The notes under the pieces were generated by a model. It saw only the letters and a list, made by a program, of their open reading frames with translations. It did not search any database and was not told the DNA's origin. The translations under genes were made by a program, and so were the position numbers. A DNA stretch of 39,066 nucleotides from JAMIFV01 sp035906055 (GTDB lineage: Bacteria; Pseudomonadota; Alphaproteobacteria; Rickettsiales; JABCZZ01), in contig JAMIFV010000058.1 of the NCBI GenBank assembly GCA_035906055.1, positions 1 through 39,066 of the forward strand. Direction: 5' to 3'. This document shows positions 15,471-22,829 of this stretch, piece by piece (the stretch's first letter is position 1; each line of letters begins with the position of its first letter).

Positions 15471-15481
15471 AGGGGCATATA

Positions 15482-17011
15482 ATGGTAGCCCACATCAAAA
15501 CTGTTGCGTTCGAGGGTGTGGACACAACAGCGATCGACGTGCAGGTACAGATAGCACCCGGCCTTCCCGCCTTCACCGTGGTGGGGCTGCCCGATAAAGC
15601 CGTGGCCGAATCGCGCGAGCGCGTGCGTGCGGCGCTGCATGCGCTGGGGCTTTCGCTGCCACCCAAAAAGATCATTGCCAACCTTGCCCCTGCCGACATC
15701 ACCAAGGAAGGCAGTCATTACGACCTGCCCATCGCGCTGGCCGTGCTGGTAGCCATGCAGGTGCTGCCGCAGGATACGGTGGATAATTACATCGCGCTGG
15801 GTGAACTCTCGCTCGACGGCGTGCTGTTGCCGGTTTCCGGTATCTTGCCCGCCGCCATCAGTGCCAATGCGAATGGCGAAGGAATCATCTGCCCTGCCCC
15901 TTGCGGTCCGGAAGCGCTGTGGGCGGGTGACATAGATGTTCTGGCACCGCATTCGCTGCTGGCCCTCATCAATCATTTCAAAGGCACGCAGATACTGAAT
16001 GCACCTGAACGCGTGCTGAAGGAATACGATCGTAATGTGCCGGACATGAAAGACATCCGTGGGCAGGAATCCGCACGCCGCGCACTGGAAGTTGCCGCAG
16101 CCGGTGGCCATAACCTGCTCATGATCGGTCCGCCGGGCGCGGGTAAATCCCTGCTCGCTTCCTGCCTGCCGGGCATTCTGCCCCCCATGAGCGCCGAGGA
16201 AATGCTCGAAGTAAGCATGATCGCTTCCGTTGCGGGGCTGATATCCGAGGGCAAGCTCTCGCGCCACCGTCCTTACCGTGAGCCGCATCACTCCGCGTCA
16301 CTGCCTGCCATGGTGGGGGGAGGAAAACGTGCGACTCCCGGCGAGATATCGCTCGCGCATAATGGTGTGTTGTTTCTGGATGAGCTTCCTGAGTTCCCGC
16401 GTCCGGTGCTGGAGTCCCTCCGCCAGCCGCTGGAAGCGGGCAAGATAGCGGTGGCGCGTGTGAATAGTCACGTCACCTACCCCGCCAATGTGCAGCTTGT
16501 GGCGGCCATGAATCCCTGCCGCTGCGGTTATCTGGATGACGCCAGCCGCGCCTGCGGCAAAGCGCCGCGCTGCGGGGTGGACTATCAGTCGAAAATTTCC
16601 GGGCCCCTGCTGGACCGCATTGATATGACCATCGAAGTGCCCGCTATCGACACACTCGATATGCTGAACCGCAAGGCGGGCGAACCAAGCGCTAGCATTG
16701 CCCAGCGCGTGAGCCGTGCACGCGAACGCCAGCGCGAGCGTTTTGCCAAACTTAACCTGCCCTTCCGCACCAATGCCGACGCATCGGGCGAAGTGATACA
16801 GCTTTTCACGCCGGAAAATGCCGAAGCCAGGCAATTGCTGGAACGCGCCACCGAGAATTTCCGCCTCTCCATGCGCGGCTACACACGCACGCTGCGCGTG
16901 GCACGCACCATCGCCGACCTTGAAGGCAGCGAACAGGTGCAGGCGCACCATATCGCCGAAGCGGTCAGCTACCGGCAGGCACCGCTGCTACAGGGCATGA
17001 AGGTTGCGTGA
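15482..17011 (+). CDS. comM: ComM/YifB family Mg-chelatase-like AAA+ ATPase
   Basis: ComM is a hexameric helicase promoting branch migration during natural transformation, though homologues also occur in non-competent bacteria. The 509-residue protein has the N-terminal Lon-protease-like ChlI domain (VVGLPDKAVAESRERVRAAL), Walker A GPPGAGKS (residues 216-223), Walker B VLFLDELPEF, a zinc-ribbon-like Cys set (CRCGYLDD ... CGKAPRCG), SGPLLDRID, and a C-terminal helical lid RGYTRTLRVARTIADLEGS. The start ATG follows a repeat, with GAGGGG about 6 bases before it. Only the upstream pilin-like gene suggests a competence link. Confidence 0.93.
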   Translation: MVAHIKTVAFEGVDTTAIDVQVQIAPGLPAFTVVGLPDKAVAESRERVRAALHALGLSLPPKKIIANLAPADITKEGSHYDLPIALAVLVAMQVLPQDTVDNYIALGELSLDGVLLPVSGILPAAISANANGEGIICPAPCGPEALWAGDIDVLAPHSLLALINHFKGTQILNAPERVLKEYDRNVPDMKDIRGQESARRALEVAAAGGHNLLMIGPPGAGKSLLASCLPGILPPMSAEEMLEVSMIASVAGLISEGKLSRHRPYREPHHSASLPAMVGGGKRATPGEISLAHNGVLFLDELPEFPRPVLESLRQPLEAGKIAVARVNSHVTYPANVQLVAAMNPCRCGYLDDASRACGKAPRCGVDYQSKISGPLLDRIDMTIEVPAIDTLDMLNRKAGEPSASIAQRVSRARERQRERFAKLNLPFRTNADASGEVIQLFTPENAEARQLLERATENFRLSMRGYTRTLRVARTIADLEGSEQVQAHHIAEAVSYRQAPLLQGMKVA

Positions 17012-17014
17012 GGC

Positions 17015-17054
17015 TTGACATACGCCGCTTTTAGTATATATTATTAATATATAC
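17015..17054 (+). promoter_or_regulatory. vapBC promoter with overlapping palindromic operator
   Basis: Consensus -35 TTGACA (17015-17020), 16-base spacer, -10 TATATT (17037-17042). A perfect inverted repeat GTATATAT-TATTA-ATATATAC (17034-17054) overlaps the -10 box and start region. This is where a VapB-type antitoxin would bind to repress its own operon. AAGGG precedes the vapB ATG. Confidence 0.7.
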
Positions 17055-17069
17055 ATTTAAGGGTCACAC

Positions 17070-17306
17070 ATGGAACATCCTGTCACCGCCAAATTATTCA
17101 GGAACGGCAGCTCCCAGGCCGTCAGACTGCCCAAGGAATTTCGCTTTGAGGGAGATGAAGTCATTATCTATCGTGAGGGGAACCGCGTTATCATGCAGCC
17201 TAAAGGTTCCAACTGGGAAGATTTCTTCTTCAGTAATGCCAAAGTTTCACCTGACTTCATGAATTCGCGCAAAGATACACCCCCACAGAAACGCGAGCTT
17301 TTTTAA
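17070..17306 (+). CDS. vapB: VapB-family (AbrB/MazE-like) antitoxin
   Basis: A 78-residue protein with a swapped-hairpin AbrB-type DNA-binding domain at the N-terminus (TAKLFRNGSSQAVRLPKEFR, then EVIIYREGNRVIMQPK) and a C-terminal toxin-neutralising tail (WEDFF, residues after 50). It would bind the palindrome in its promoter and block the neighbouring VapC. Its stop codon TAA is directly followed by the vapC ATG, so the pair is translationally coupled, as in most vapBC loci. Confidence 0.88.
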   Translation: MEHPVTAKLFRNGSSQAVRLPKEFRFEGDEVIIYREGNRVIMQPKGSNWEDFFFSNAKVSPDFMNSRKDTPPQKRELF

Positions 17307-17702
17307 ATGTTCATGCTGGATACGGATATCTGCAGTTATATTCTGCGTGAGCGTCCTGTATCGGTGCTTGAGAAATTTAAACGAATTGATGCTTCCGGTC
17401 TTTGTATTTCCGTTATTACCCAGGCAGAATTACACTATGGCGTGGCACGCTCCGCCTCCAGAAAAGTGAACCGCGCCATTGTCAATGATTTTACCACCCG
17501 CCTGTTGGTGCTTGACTGGAACAGTGCGGCAGCAGAAAGATACGCAGTCCTGCGAGCTGAACTGGAAGCCGCAGAAAAGCCAATCGGCAACATGGCCATT
17601 ATGATAGCCGCCCATGCGCTCAGTATTAACGCCACCGTCGTTACCAATAACATCCGGCATTTCAAAATCGTGCCGGGGCTTAAAACGGCGAACTGGGTGT
17701 AG
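17307..17702 (+). CDS. vapC: VapC-family PIN-domain ribonuclease toxin, with a substituted catalytic Asp
   Basis: A 131-residue PIN-domain protein. Visible parts: MLDTDICSYILRERP (Asp5), ITQAELHYG (Glu41), then KPIGNMAIMIAAHAL, VVTNN and FKIVPGLKTANW. In the usual family the last-but-one block is GxMDLLIAAHA, with the Asp binding the metal ion; here position 97 is Ala (codon GCC instead of GAC/GAT). The first Asp and the Glu are intact and the rest is well preserved, so this looks like a recent single-base change that could reduce or abolish nuclease activity. VapC toxins normally cut tRNA or rRNA. Confidence 0.88.
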   Translation: MFMLDTDICSYILRERPVSVLEKFKRIDASGLCISVITQAELHYGVARSASRKVNRAIVNDFTTRLLVLDWNSAAAERYAVLRAELEAAEKPIGNMAIMIAAHALSINATVVTNNIRHFKIVPGLKTANWV

Positions 17703-17759
17703 ACAGAGCCTCTGCTTGCAGGGTTGAATTCTCAGCCGTCTGGTTCTACAACTTTCTGC

Positions 17760-18467
17760 ATGATGCTCGTTCGCACGATTCTGCCGCCTGAAGAAGAAAC
17801 GCTTCCCGTATCATTGCAGGAAGTGTCGGGACTGTTCAGCCATATCCGTGTGAGTCTCGCTGAGCTTGACGGGCTTGAGCGCGCCGCGAAGGTGATGGAG
17901 GAAGAGTTACTGTCATTCCTTGAAACCTATTACGCGCGCGTGCTGCCACTCACTGCAAGGCTGGAGCGCCTGCGCTACCGCAAGGAACATGGGGTATTCC
18001 CCAACCGTTCCGTGGCCATGGATCTCTCCCCGCCGCCGCTGGATACCCAGCCCGATATGCTCGCGCTCAAGAAAAAAGCGCTGTTCCGCAAGCTGGTAAA
18101 GCAATGCCACCCGGACAATTCTGACGCCAACGCCCCGGTGGGTATTGCCGAAATATATGAGGCCAAGACCATAGGCGCTTTGTGGTTACTTATCATCCGC
18201 TGCGGGGTGGATAGGCTGGAAAGCGACGAAGCCATCAACCGCTACCTTGAGCAGCAACGCGCCGAGATCGGCCAGCTGACCCTGCAGGCGCATTCCCATG
18301 CCCGGCACTTCAAACAGACCGACCAGTGGGAGCTGAAAGAACGCGTATGCAATGCCGCGCTGGAAGGCATAGACCTCATCCGGCTTATTCAGCACCGCAT
18401 CGAGAAGCAGATTGCTGCGCTGCAACAATACTTCGTAAAACCTAAAGAATTTCAGGCGGCAACTTAA
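17760..18467 (+). CDS. J-domain-like (HPD motif) protein of unknown function
   Basis: A 235-residue protein, mostly helical. N-terminal 75 residues look coiled-coil (ELDGLERAAKVMEEELLSFL, ARLERLRYRKEHG). At residues 104-120 KKKALFRKLVKQCHPDN matches helix II and the HPD loop of a J-domain, which stimulates DnaK ATPase. The Gly/Phe and zinc regions of DnaJ are absent; helix III is replaced by IAEIYEAKTIGALWLLIIRCG. The C-terminus is again helical (Glu/Gln/His-rich). ATG 17760 (or 17763) is chosen over an upstream TTG; no clear Shine-Dalgarno. It may be a J-domain protein addressing DnaK to a special client, but this is inference. Confidence 0.62.
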   Translation: MMLVRTILPPEEETLPVSLQEVSGLFSHIRVSLAELDGLERAAKVMEEELLSFLETYYARVLPLTARLERLRYRKEHGVFPNRSVAMDLSPPPLDTQPDMLALKKKALFRKLVKQCHPDNSDANAPVGIAEIYEAKTIGALWLLIIRCGVDRLESDEAINRYLEQQRAEIGQLTLQAHSHARHFKQTDQWELKERVCNAALEGIDLIRLIQHRIEKQIAALQQYFVKPKEFQAAT

Positions 18468-18512
18468 GGTTATTCACTGAATCTTAACCAGTCTGGTTAT
18501 ACTCTTATAACT

Positions 18513-18589
18513 TGTCATCCTGTGGCGCGGGCGGCAGAATCTCATGCAAAGTGCATTGGCCTGAGATTCCGGCTTTCGCCGGAATGACG
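18513..18589 (+). repeat. GTCAT-type palindromic repeat before the fadJ-like gene
   Basis: Begins TTGTCATCCTG and ends CCGGAATGACG. The right half (18557-18589, 33 bases) is identical to 21001-21033, before the acyl-CoA dehydrogenase gene, and ends some 24 bases before the ATG. Confidence 0.75.
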
Positions 18590-18613
18590 TAAAAAAGAAA
18601 TCAGGAGAGGGTT

Positions 18614-20929
18614 ATGGCTATCAATAAAGTTGCGGTGCTGGGTTCAGGCGTGATGGGCAGCGGCATCGCCGCGCTCATGGCGAATGCGGGCGTGCCGGTA
18701 GTGCTGCTCGACATCGTGCCCGCCGGTGCAACCAACCGCAACGCGCTCGCCGAAGGCGCGGTGGAAAAGCAACTCAAGAACAGCCCTTCCGGTTTCACGC
18801 ATAAGAACAAGGCCAGGCTCGTCACCTGCGGCAACCTTGAAGACCATATGGACCTGCTTAAGGATGTGGACTGGATCATCGAGGCGGTGCTGGAAAAGCT
18901 GGAAGTGAAGCAGGATGTTTACCGCAAGGTGGACGCTGTGCGCAAGAAAGGCTCGGTAGTTTCCTCCAACACCTCCACCCTGCCGCTGCATGTGCTGGTG
19001 AAGGGCATGCCCGACAGCTTCCAGCAGGATTTCATGATCACGCATTTCTTCAATCCGCCGCGCTTCATGCGCCTACTGGAGATGTGCCCCGGCACAGGCA
19101 CGCGCATTGAAGCCTATCACGAGATAAAGAAATTCGCCGATATCAAACTCGGCAAGGGCGTGGTGGACTGTAAAGACACTCCCGGCTTCATCGCCAACCG
19201 CATCGGCGTGTTCTGGATGATGGTAGGCCTGCTCGAAGCCATGCGACTGGACATCACCGTGGAAGAAGCAGATGCTGTTATGGGCAAGCCTGCGGGCATC
19301 CCCAAGACCGGCATCTTCGGCCTGTTCGACCTTATCGGCATCGACCTCATGCCCCTCATCGCCAAGGCGATGCTGGCAACGCTGCCCGCTAACGACCCCT
19401 TCCGCGCCCTATATCAGGAGCCGGAACTGGTAAAGAAGATGATCGCCGACGGCTACACAGGACGCAAAGGCAAAGGCGGCTTCACGCGCATCAACAAAGA
19501 TGGCGGCAATAAGGTAAAAGAGGTCATCAACCTCAAGACCGGTGAATATGCCCCCGAACGCAACCCCGAACTGGAAAGCCTTGCGCAGAAAGCAGGCCTC
19601 GGCGCACTCATGGCGCACCCGGACAAGGGCGGTCAGTATGCGCGCGCGGTGCTGGGCAAGACGCTCGCCTATGCCGCTTCGCTCATCCCGGAAATTGCCG
19701 ATGACATCGTCGCCGTCGATAACACGATGAAGTGGGGCTATAACTGGAAGATGGGCCCGTTCGAGATGATCGACAAGCTCGGTGTGGACAACGTGATCAA
19801 GGCGCTTGAGGCTGAAAAGATCCCCGTGCCGCCGCTGCTCAAAGCTGCCGCAGGCAGGAAGCTCTACAACATCGTGGAGAACAAACCCTCCTACCTCAGC
19901 ACCAAGGGCGACTATGTGCCCGTGCCCACCTCTGAGGGCGCATGGATGCTGGCCGACAAGAAGCTGGGTGCCAAACCCATCTTCAAGAACGGTTCCGCAG
20001 CTTTGTGGGATATAGGCGACGGTATCGTGTGCTTAGAGTTCACCTCCAAGATGAACTCGGTAGACCCCGATATCCTTACCGCCGCAGAAAAAGCAGTGGA
20101 GATAGTGAAAGGCAAATATAAGGGCCTCGTTATCGGTAACGATGCCGACAATTTCTGCGTCGGCGCGAACCTTGGTTTCATCCTCTATGCCGCCAACATG
20201 GCCGCCTACCCGATGATCTCGGACGTTATAAGGCAAGGCCAGCGCGCCGTGATGGGGCTAAAATACGCACCCTTCCCCGTTGTGACAGCACTTGGTGGTA
20301 TGGCACTGGGCGGTGGTTGTGAATTCGTGCTGCATTCCGACGCCGTGCAGGCGCATATCGAATCATACGTCGGCCTTGTGGAAGTAGGCGTGGGCGTGAT
20401 CCCCGGCTGGGGCGGCTGCAAGGAAATGCTGCTGCGCCATATGCAGGGAATGCCCGCCGGCATGGCGATGCCAGCCATTGCCAAGGCATTCGAGTATATA
20501 GCGACAGCAAAAGTGGCCGGTTCAGCCGACGATGCCAAAGAAATGAAGATACTCAACGACAAGAGCCGCATCACCATGAACCGCGCGCGCCTGCTGCCCG
20601 ATGCCAAGGCGCTGTGCCTGAGTTTAGTGGACGGCTACACGCCGCCAGAACCCGCCAGCCTCAACCTGCCCGGCCCCACCGCCAAGGTGGCGCTGCAGAT
20701 GGGGCTTGAGCAGTTCGTGGCCACCGGCAAAGCCACCCCGCATGACGTGGTGGTGTGCAACGAACTGGCCGATGTGCTTTCCGGCGGCGACACCGATATC
20801 CTCGACGCGCTCAGCGAACAACAGGTGCTGGACCTTGAGCATTTGCATTTCATGAAGCTTATCCGCACCAAAGGCACGCTGGACAGGATTGAACATATGC
20901 TTGGTACTGGAAAGCCGCTGAGGAATTGA
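18614..20929 (+). CDS. Bifunctional 3-hydroxyacyl-CoA dehydrogenase / enoyl-CoA hydratase
   Basis: Carries out two successive beta-oxidation steps. In this 771-residue protein the dehydrogenase comes first: NAD-binding GSGVMGSGIAALMANAG (residues 10-26), catalytic His144 in MITHFFNPPRFM, and the C-terminal dehydrogenase half with VDNTMKWGYNWKMGPFEM. The crotonase-like hydratase domain is at about 475-715, with NFCVGANLG (oxyanion hole), GMALGGGCEF and VGLVEVGVGVIPGWGG (catalytic Glu region). The order is the reverse of E. coli FadB/FadJ, resembling the FadN-type arrangement. Start ATG has AGGAGAGGG just upstream. The acyl-CoA dehydrogenase gene follows after 120 bases, and the thiolase is 14 kb away. 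Confidence 0.92.
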   Translation: MAINKVAVLGSGVMGSGIAALMANAGVPVVLLDIVPAGATNRNALAEGAVEKQLKNSPSGFTHKNKARLVTCGNLEDHMDLLKDVDWIIEAVLEKLEVKQDVYRKVDAVRKKGSVVSSNTSTLPLHVLVKGMPDSFQQDFMITHFFNPPRFMRLLEMCPGTGTRIEAYHEIKKFADIKLGKGVVDCKDTPGFIANRIGVFWMMVGLLEAMRLDITVEEADAVMGKPAGIPKTGIFGLFDLIGIDLMPLIAKAMLATLPANDPFRALYQEPELVKKMIADGYTGRKGKGGFTRINKDGGNKVKEVINLKTGEYAPERNPELESLAQKAGLGALMAHPDKGGQYARAVLGKTLAYAASLIPEIADDIVAVDNTMKWGYNWKMGPFEMIDKLGVDNVIKALEAEKIPVPPLLKAAAGRKLYNIVENKPSYLSTKGDYVPVPTSEGAWMLADKKLGAKPIFKNGSAALWDIGDGIVCLEFTSKMNSVDPDILTAAEKAVEIVKGKYKGLVIGNDADNFCVGANLGFILYAANMAAYPMISDVIRQGQRAVMGLKYAPFPVVTALGGMALGGGCEFVLHSDAVQAHIESYVGLVEVGVGVIPGWGGCKEMLLRHMQGMPAGMAMPAIAKAFEYIATAKVAGSADDAKEMKILNDKSRITMNRARLLPDAKALCLSLVDGYTPPEPASLNLPGPTAKVALQMGLEQFVATGKATPHDVVVCNELADVLSGGDTDILDALSEQQVLDLEHLHFMKLIRTKGTLDRIEHMLGTGKPLRN

Positions 20930-20965
20930 CATGTTTACTTAATGAACGACGTGAATTTAGGAAAC

Positions 20966-21033
20966 TGTCATCCCGGCGAAAAGCCGGGATCTCGTGCAAC
21001 TGGCCTGAGATTCCGGCTTTCGCCGGAATGACG
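20966..21033 (+). repeat. GTCAT-type palindromic repeat before the acyl-CoA dehydrogenase gene
   Basis: Two hairpins, TGTCATCCCGGCGAAAAGCC then ATTCCGGCTTTCGCCGGAAT with GACG. The right half matches that before the fadJ-like gene exactly over 33 bases. AAAAAAGGAGAAG follows, which includes the Shine-Dalgarno. Confidence 0.75.
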
Positions 21034-21049
21034 AAAAAAGGAGAAGATT

Positions 21050-22819
21050 ATGCCCGTCTATAAAGCGCCGATTCGTGATTTCCAGTTCGTACTCCGTGAA
21101 TTCCTGCCACTGGCGCAGCACCGCGATGTGCCGGGTGTATCCGATGTGCTCGACATGGCCGACCCCGTGCTGGAAGCGGGCGCGCAGCTCTGCGAGGAAG
21201 TGCTGTTTCCGCTCAATCAGGTGGGCGACAAGGACGGTCTTATCTATAAGGACGGCACCGTCACCACACCCAAGGGTTTCAAGGAAGCGTATAAGGCGTA
21301 TTGCGAAGGCGGTTGGCCGTCCTTCACCTGCGATCCCGATTTCGGCGGGCAGGGTCTGCCGGAAGTGCTCAACATCCCCATCATGGAAATGGCGTGCTCG
21401 TCCAACCTCTCCTTCGGCCTCACGCCGGGGCTGTCGCACGGCGCGTATAACGCCATTGTGACGCATGCGGACGATGCGCTCAAAACCAAGTATTTGCCTA
21501 AACTGGTCAGTGGCGAATGGTCGGGCGTGATGTGCCTCACCGAGCCGCAGGCGGGCACCGACCTCGGCCTCATCCGCACCAAGGCGGAACCGGCGGGCGA
21601 CGGCAGCTACAAGATCACCGGCGGCAAGATATTCATTTCGTCCGGCGAGCATGACATGACCGGCAACATCATCCACCTTGTATTAGCGCGCCTGCCGGGT
21701 GCGCCAAAAGGCACCAGGGGCATCAGCCTGTTCCTCGTGCCCAAATTCATGGTGAATGACGACGGCTCGCTCGGCGCGCGCAACACGCTTCGCTGCGATG
21801 GCATCGAACATAAAATGGGCCTCACCGCCTCCCCCACCTGCATCATGAACTATGACGGTGCGGTCGGCTGGCTCGTGGGCGAACCCAATAAAGGCATGCG
21901 CAACATGTTCACCATGATGAATGCCGCGCGCCTTTATGTTGGCATTCAGGGTTTGGGACTGGCAGAAGTCGCCTACCAGAACGCACTTCACTATGCCCGT
22001 GAACGCTTGCAGTCGCGCTCCATCACCGGCCCCAAAGCGCTGGATAAACCCGCCGATCCGCTCACCGTGCATCCTGACATCCGCCGCATGATCCTCACGC
22101 AGCGCGCCTTCTGCGAAGGAGCACGCGCGCTTGCCATGCAGACCGCGTTCAATATCGACCTTGCGCACCGCCACCCCGACAAACAGGTGAAGCAGGATGC
22201 GGATGATTATGTGCAGCTCATGACACCTATCGTGAAAGCCTACCTCACCGATATGGGTTCGGAAGTCTCCAACCTCACCGTGCAGGTCTATGGCGGTTAC
22301 GGCTATATTAAAGACTACGGTGTTGAGCAGTATGTGCGCGACGCGCGCATCGCGCAGATCTATGAAGGCACGAACGGCATCCAGTCGCTCGACCTTATCG
22401 GCCGCAAACTCTCCTTCAGCAATGGCCGCTACCTTCGCGCATTCTTCCATCCGGTAGATGCGTTCATCACACAGCATAAAGACAATCCCGCGATGGCGGA
22501 GTTCATCAAGCCGCTCATCAAGCATGTGGGCTACCTTCAGCAGGCGACTATTTATACTGTCACCGCAGGCCTGCAGAATCCTGAGGATGCGGCAGGCGGC
22601 GCAACGGAGTATCTGCGCCTGTTCTCGCTCGTCGCCTTCGCGTTCATCTGGGCGCAGCAGGCCGCGATAGCACTTGAAAAACGCGCAAATGAACCCGCTT
22701 TCTACGATGATAAACTCGCGACCGCGCGTTTCTACTTCGCAAAAATTCTGCCCGGAACTACTTCATTGCTGCAATCCATCGCTGCGGGTAGTTCCACGCT
22801 GATGAAAGCGGCGATGTAG
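21050..22819 (+). CDS. Acyl-CoA dehydrogenase with C-terminal extension
   Basis: FAD enzyme oxidising acyl-CoA to trans-2-enoyl-CoA, the first step of beta-oxidation. A 589-residue protein (standard ACADs are about 380), matching the long class found with FadB-like fusions. Visible: MCLTEPQAGTDLG (FAD/substrate-binding), KITGGKIFISSGEHDM, GLTASPTC, and the catalytic Glu439 in QIYEGTNGIQSLDLIGRKL. The N-terminal 35 residues (YKAPIRDFQFVLREF) and the C-terminal domain (about 455-589, GLQNPEDAAGGATEYLRLFS) are typical of this subfamily. AGGAG lies 7-8 bases before the ATG. Together with the upstream fused gene it covers three of four beta-oxidation steps. Confidence 0.93.
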   Translation: MPVYKAPIRDFQFVLREFLPLAQHRDVPGVSDVLDMADPVLEAGAQLCEEVLFPLNQVGDKDGLIYKDGTVTTPKGFKEAYKAYCEGGWPSFTCDPDFGGQGLPEVLNIPIMEMACSSNLSFGLTPGLSHGAYNAIVTHADDALKTKYLPKLVSGEWSGVMCLTEPQAGTDLGLIRTKAEPAGDGSYKITGGKIFISSGEHDMTGNIIHLVLARLPGAPKGTRGISLFLVPKFMVNDDGSLGARNTLRCDGIEHKMGLTASPTCIMNYDGAVGWLVGEPNKGMRNMFTMMNAARLYVGIQGLGLAEVAYQNALHYARERLQSRSITGPKALDKPADPLTVHPDIRRMILTQRAFCEGARALAMQTAFNIDLAHRHPDKQVKQDADDYVQLMTPIVKAYLTDMGSEVSNLTVQVYGGYGYIKDYGVEQYVRDARIAQIYEGTNGIQSLDLIGRKLSFSNGRYLRAFFHPVDAFITQHKDNPAMAEFIKPLIKHVGYLQQATIYTVTAGLQNPEDAAGGATEYLRLFSLVAFAFIWAQQAAIALEKRANEPAFYDDKLATARFYFAKILPGTTSLLQSIAAGSSTLMKAAM

Positions 22820-22829
22820 GCCTTGCTGA

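Noticed and set aside
21683..22525. Open frame of 280 codons opposite the acyl-CoA dehydrogenase gene
   Set aside because: Antisense shadow; no motifs or start signal.
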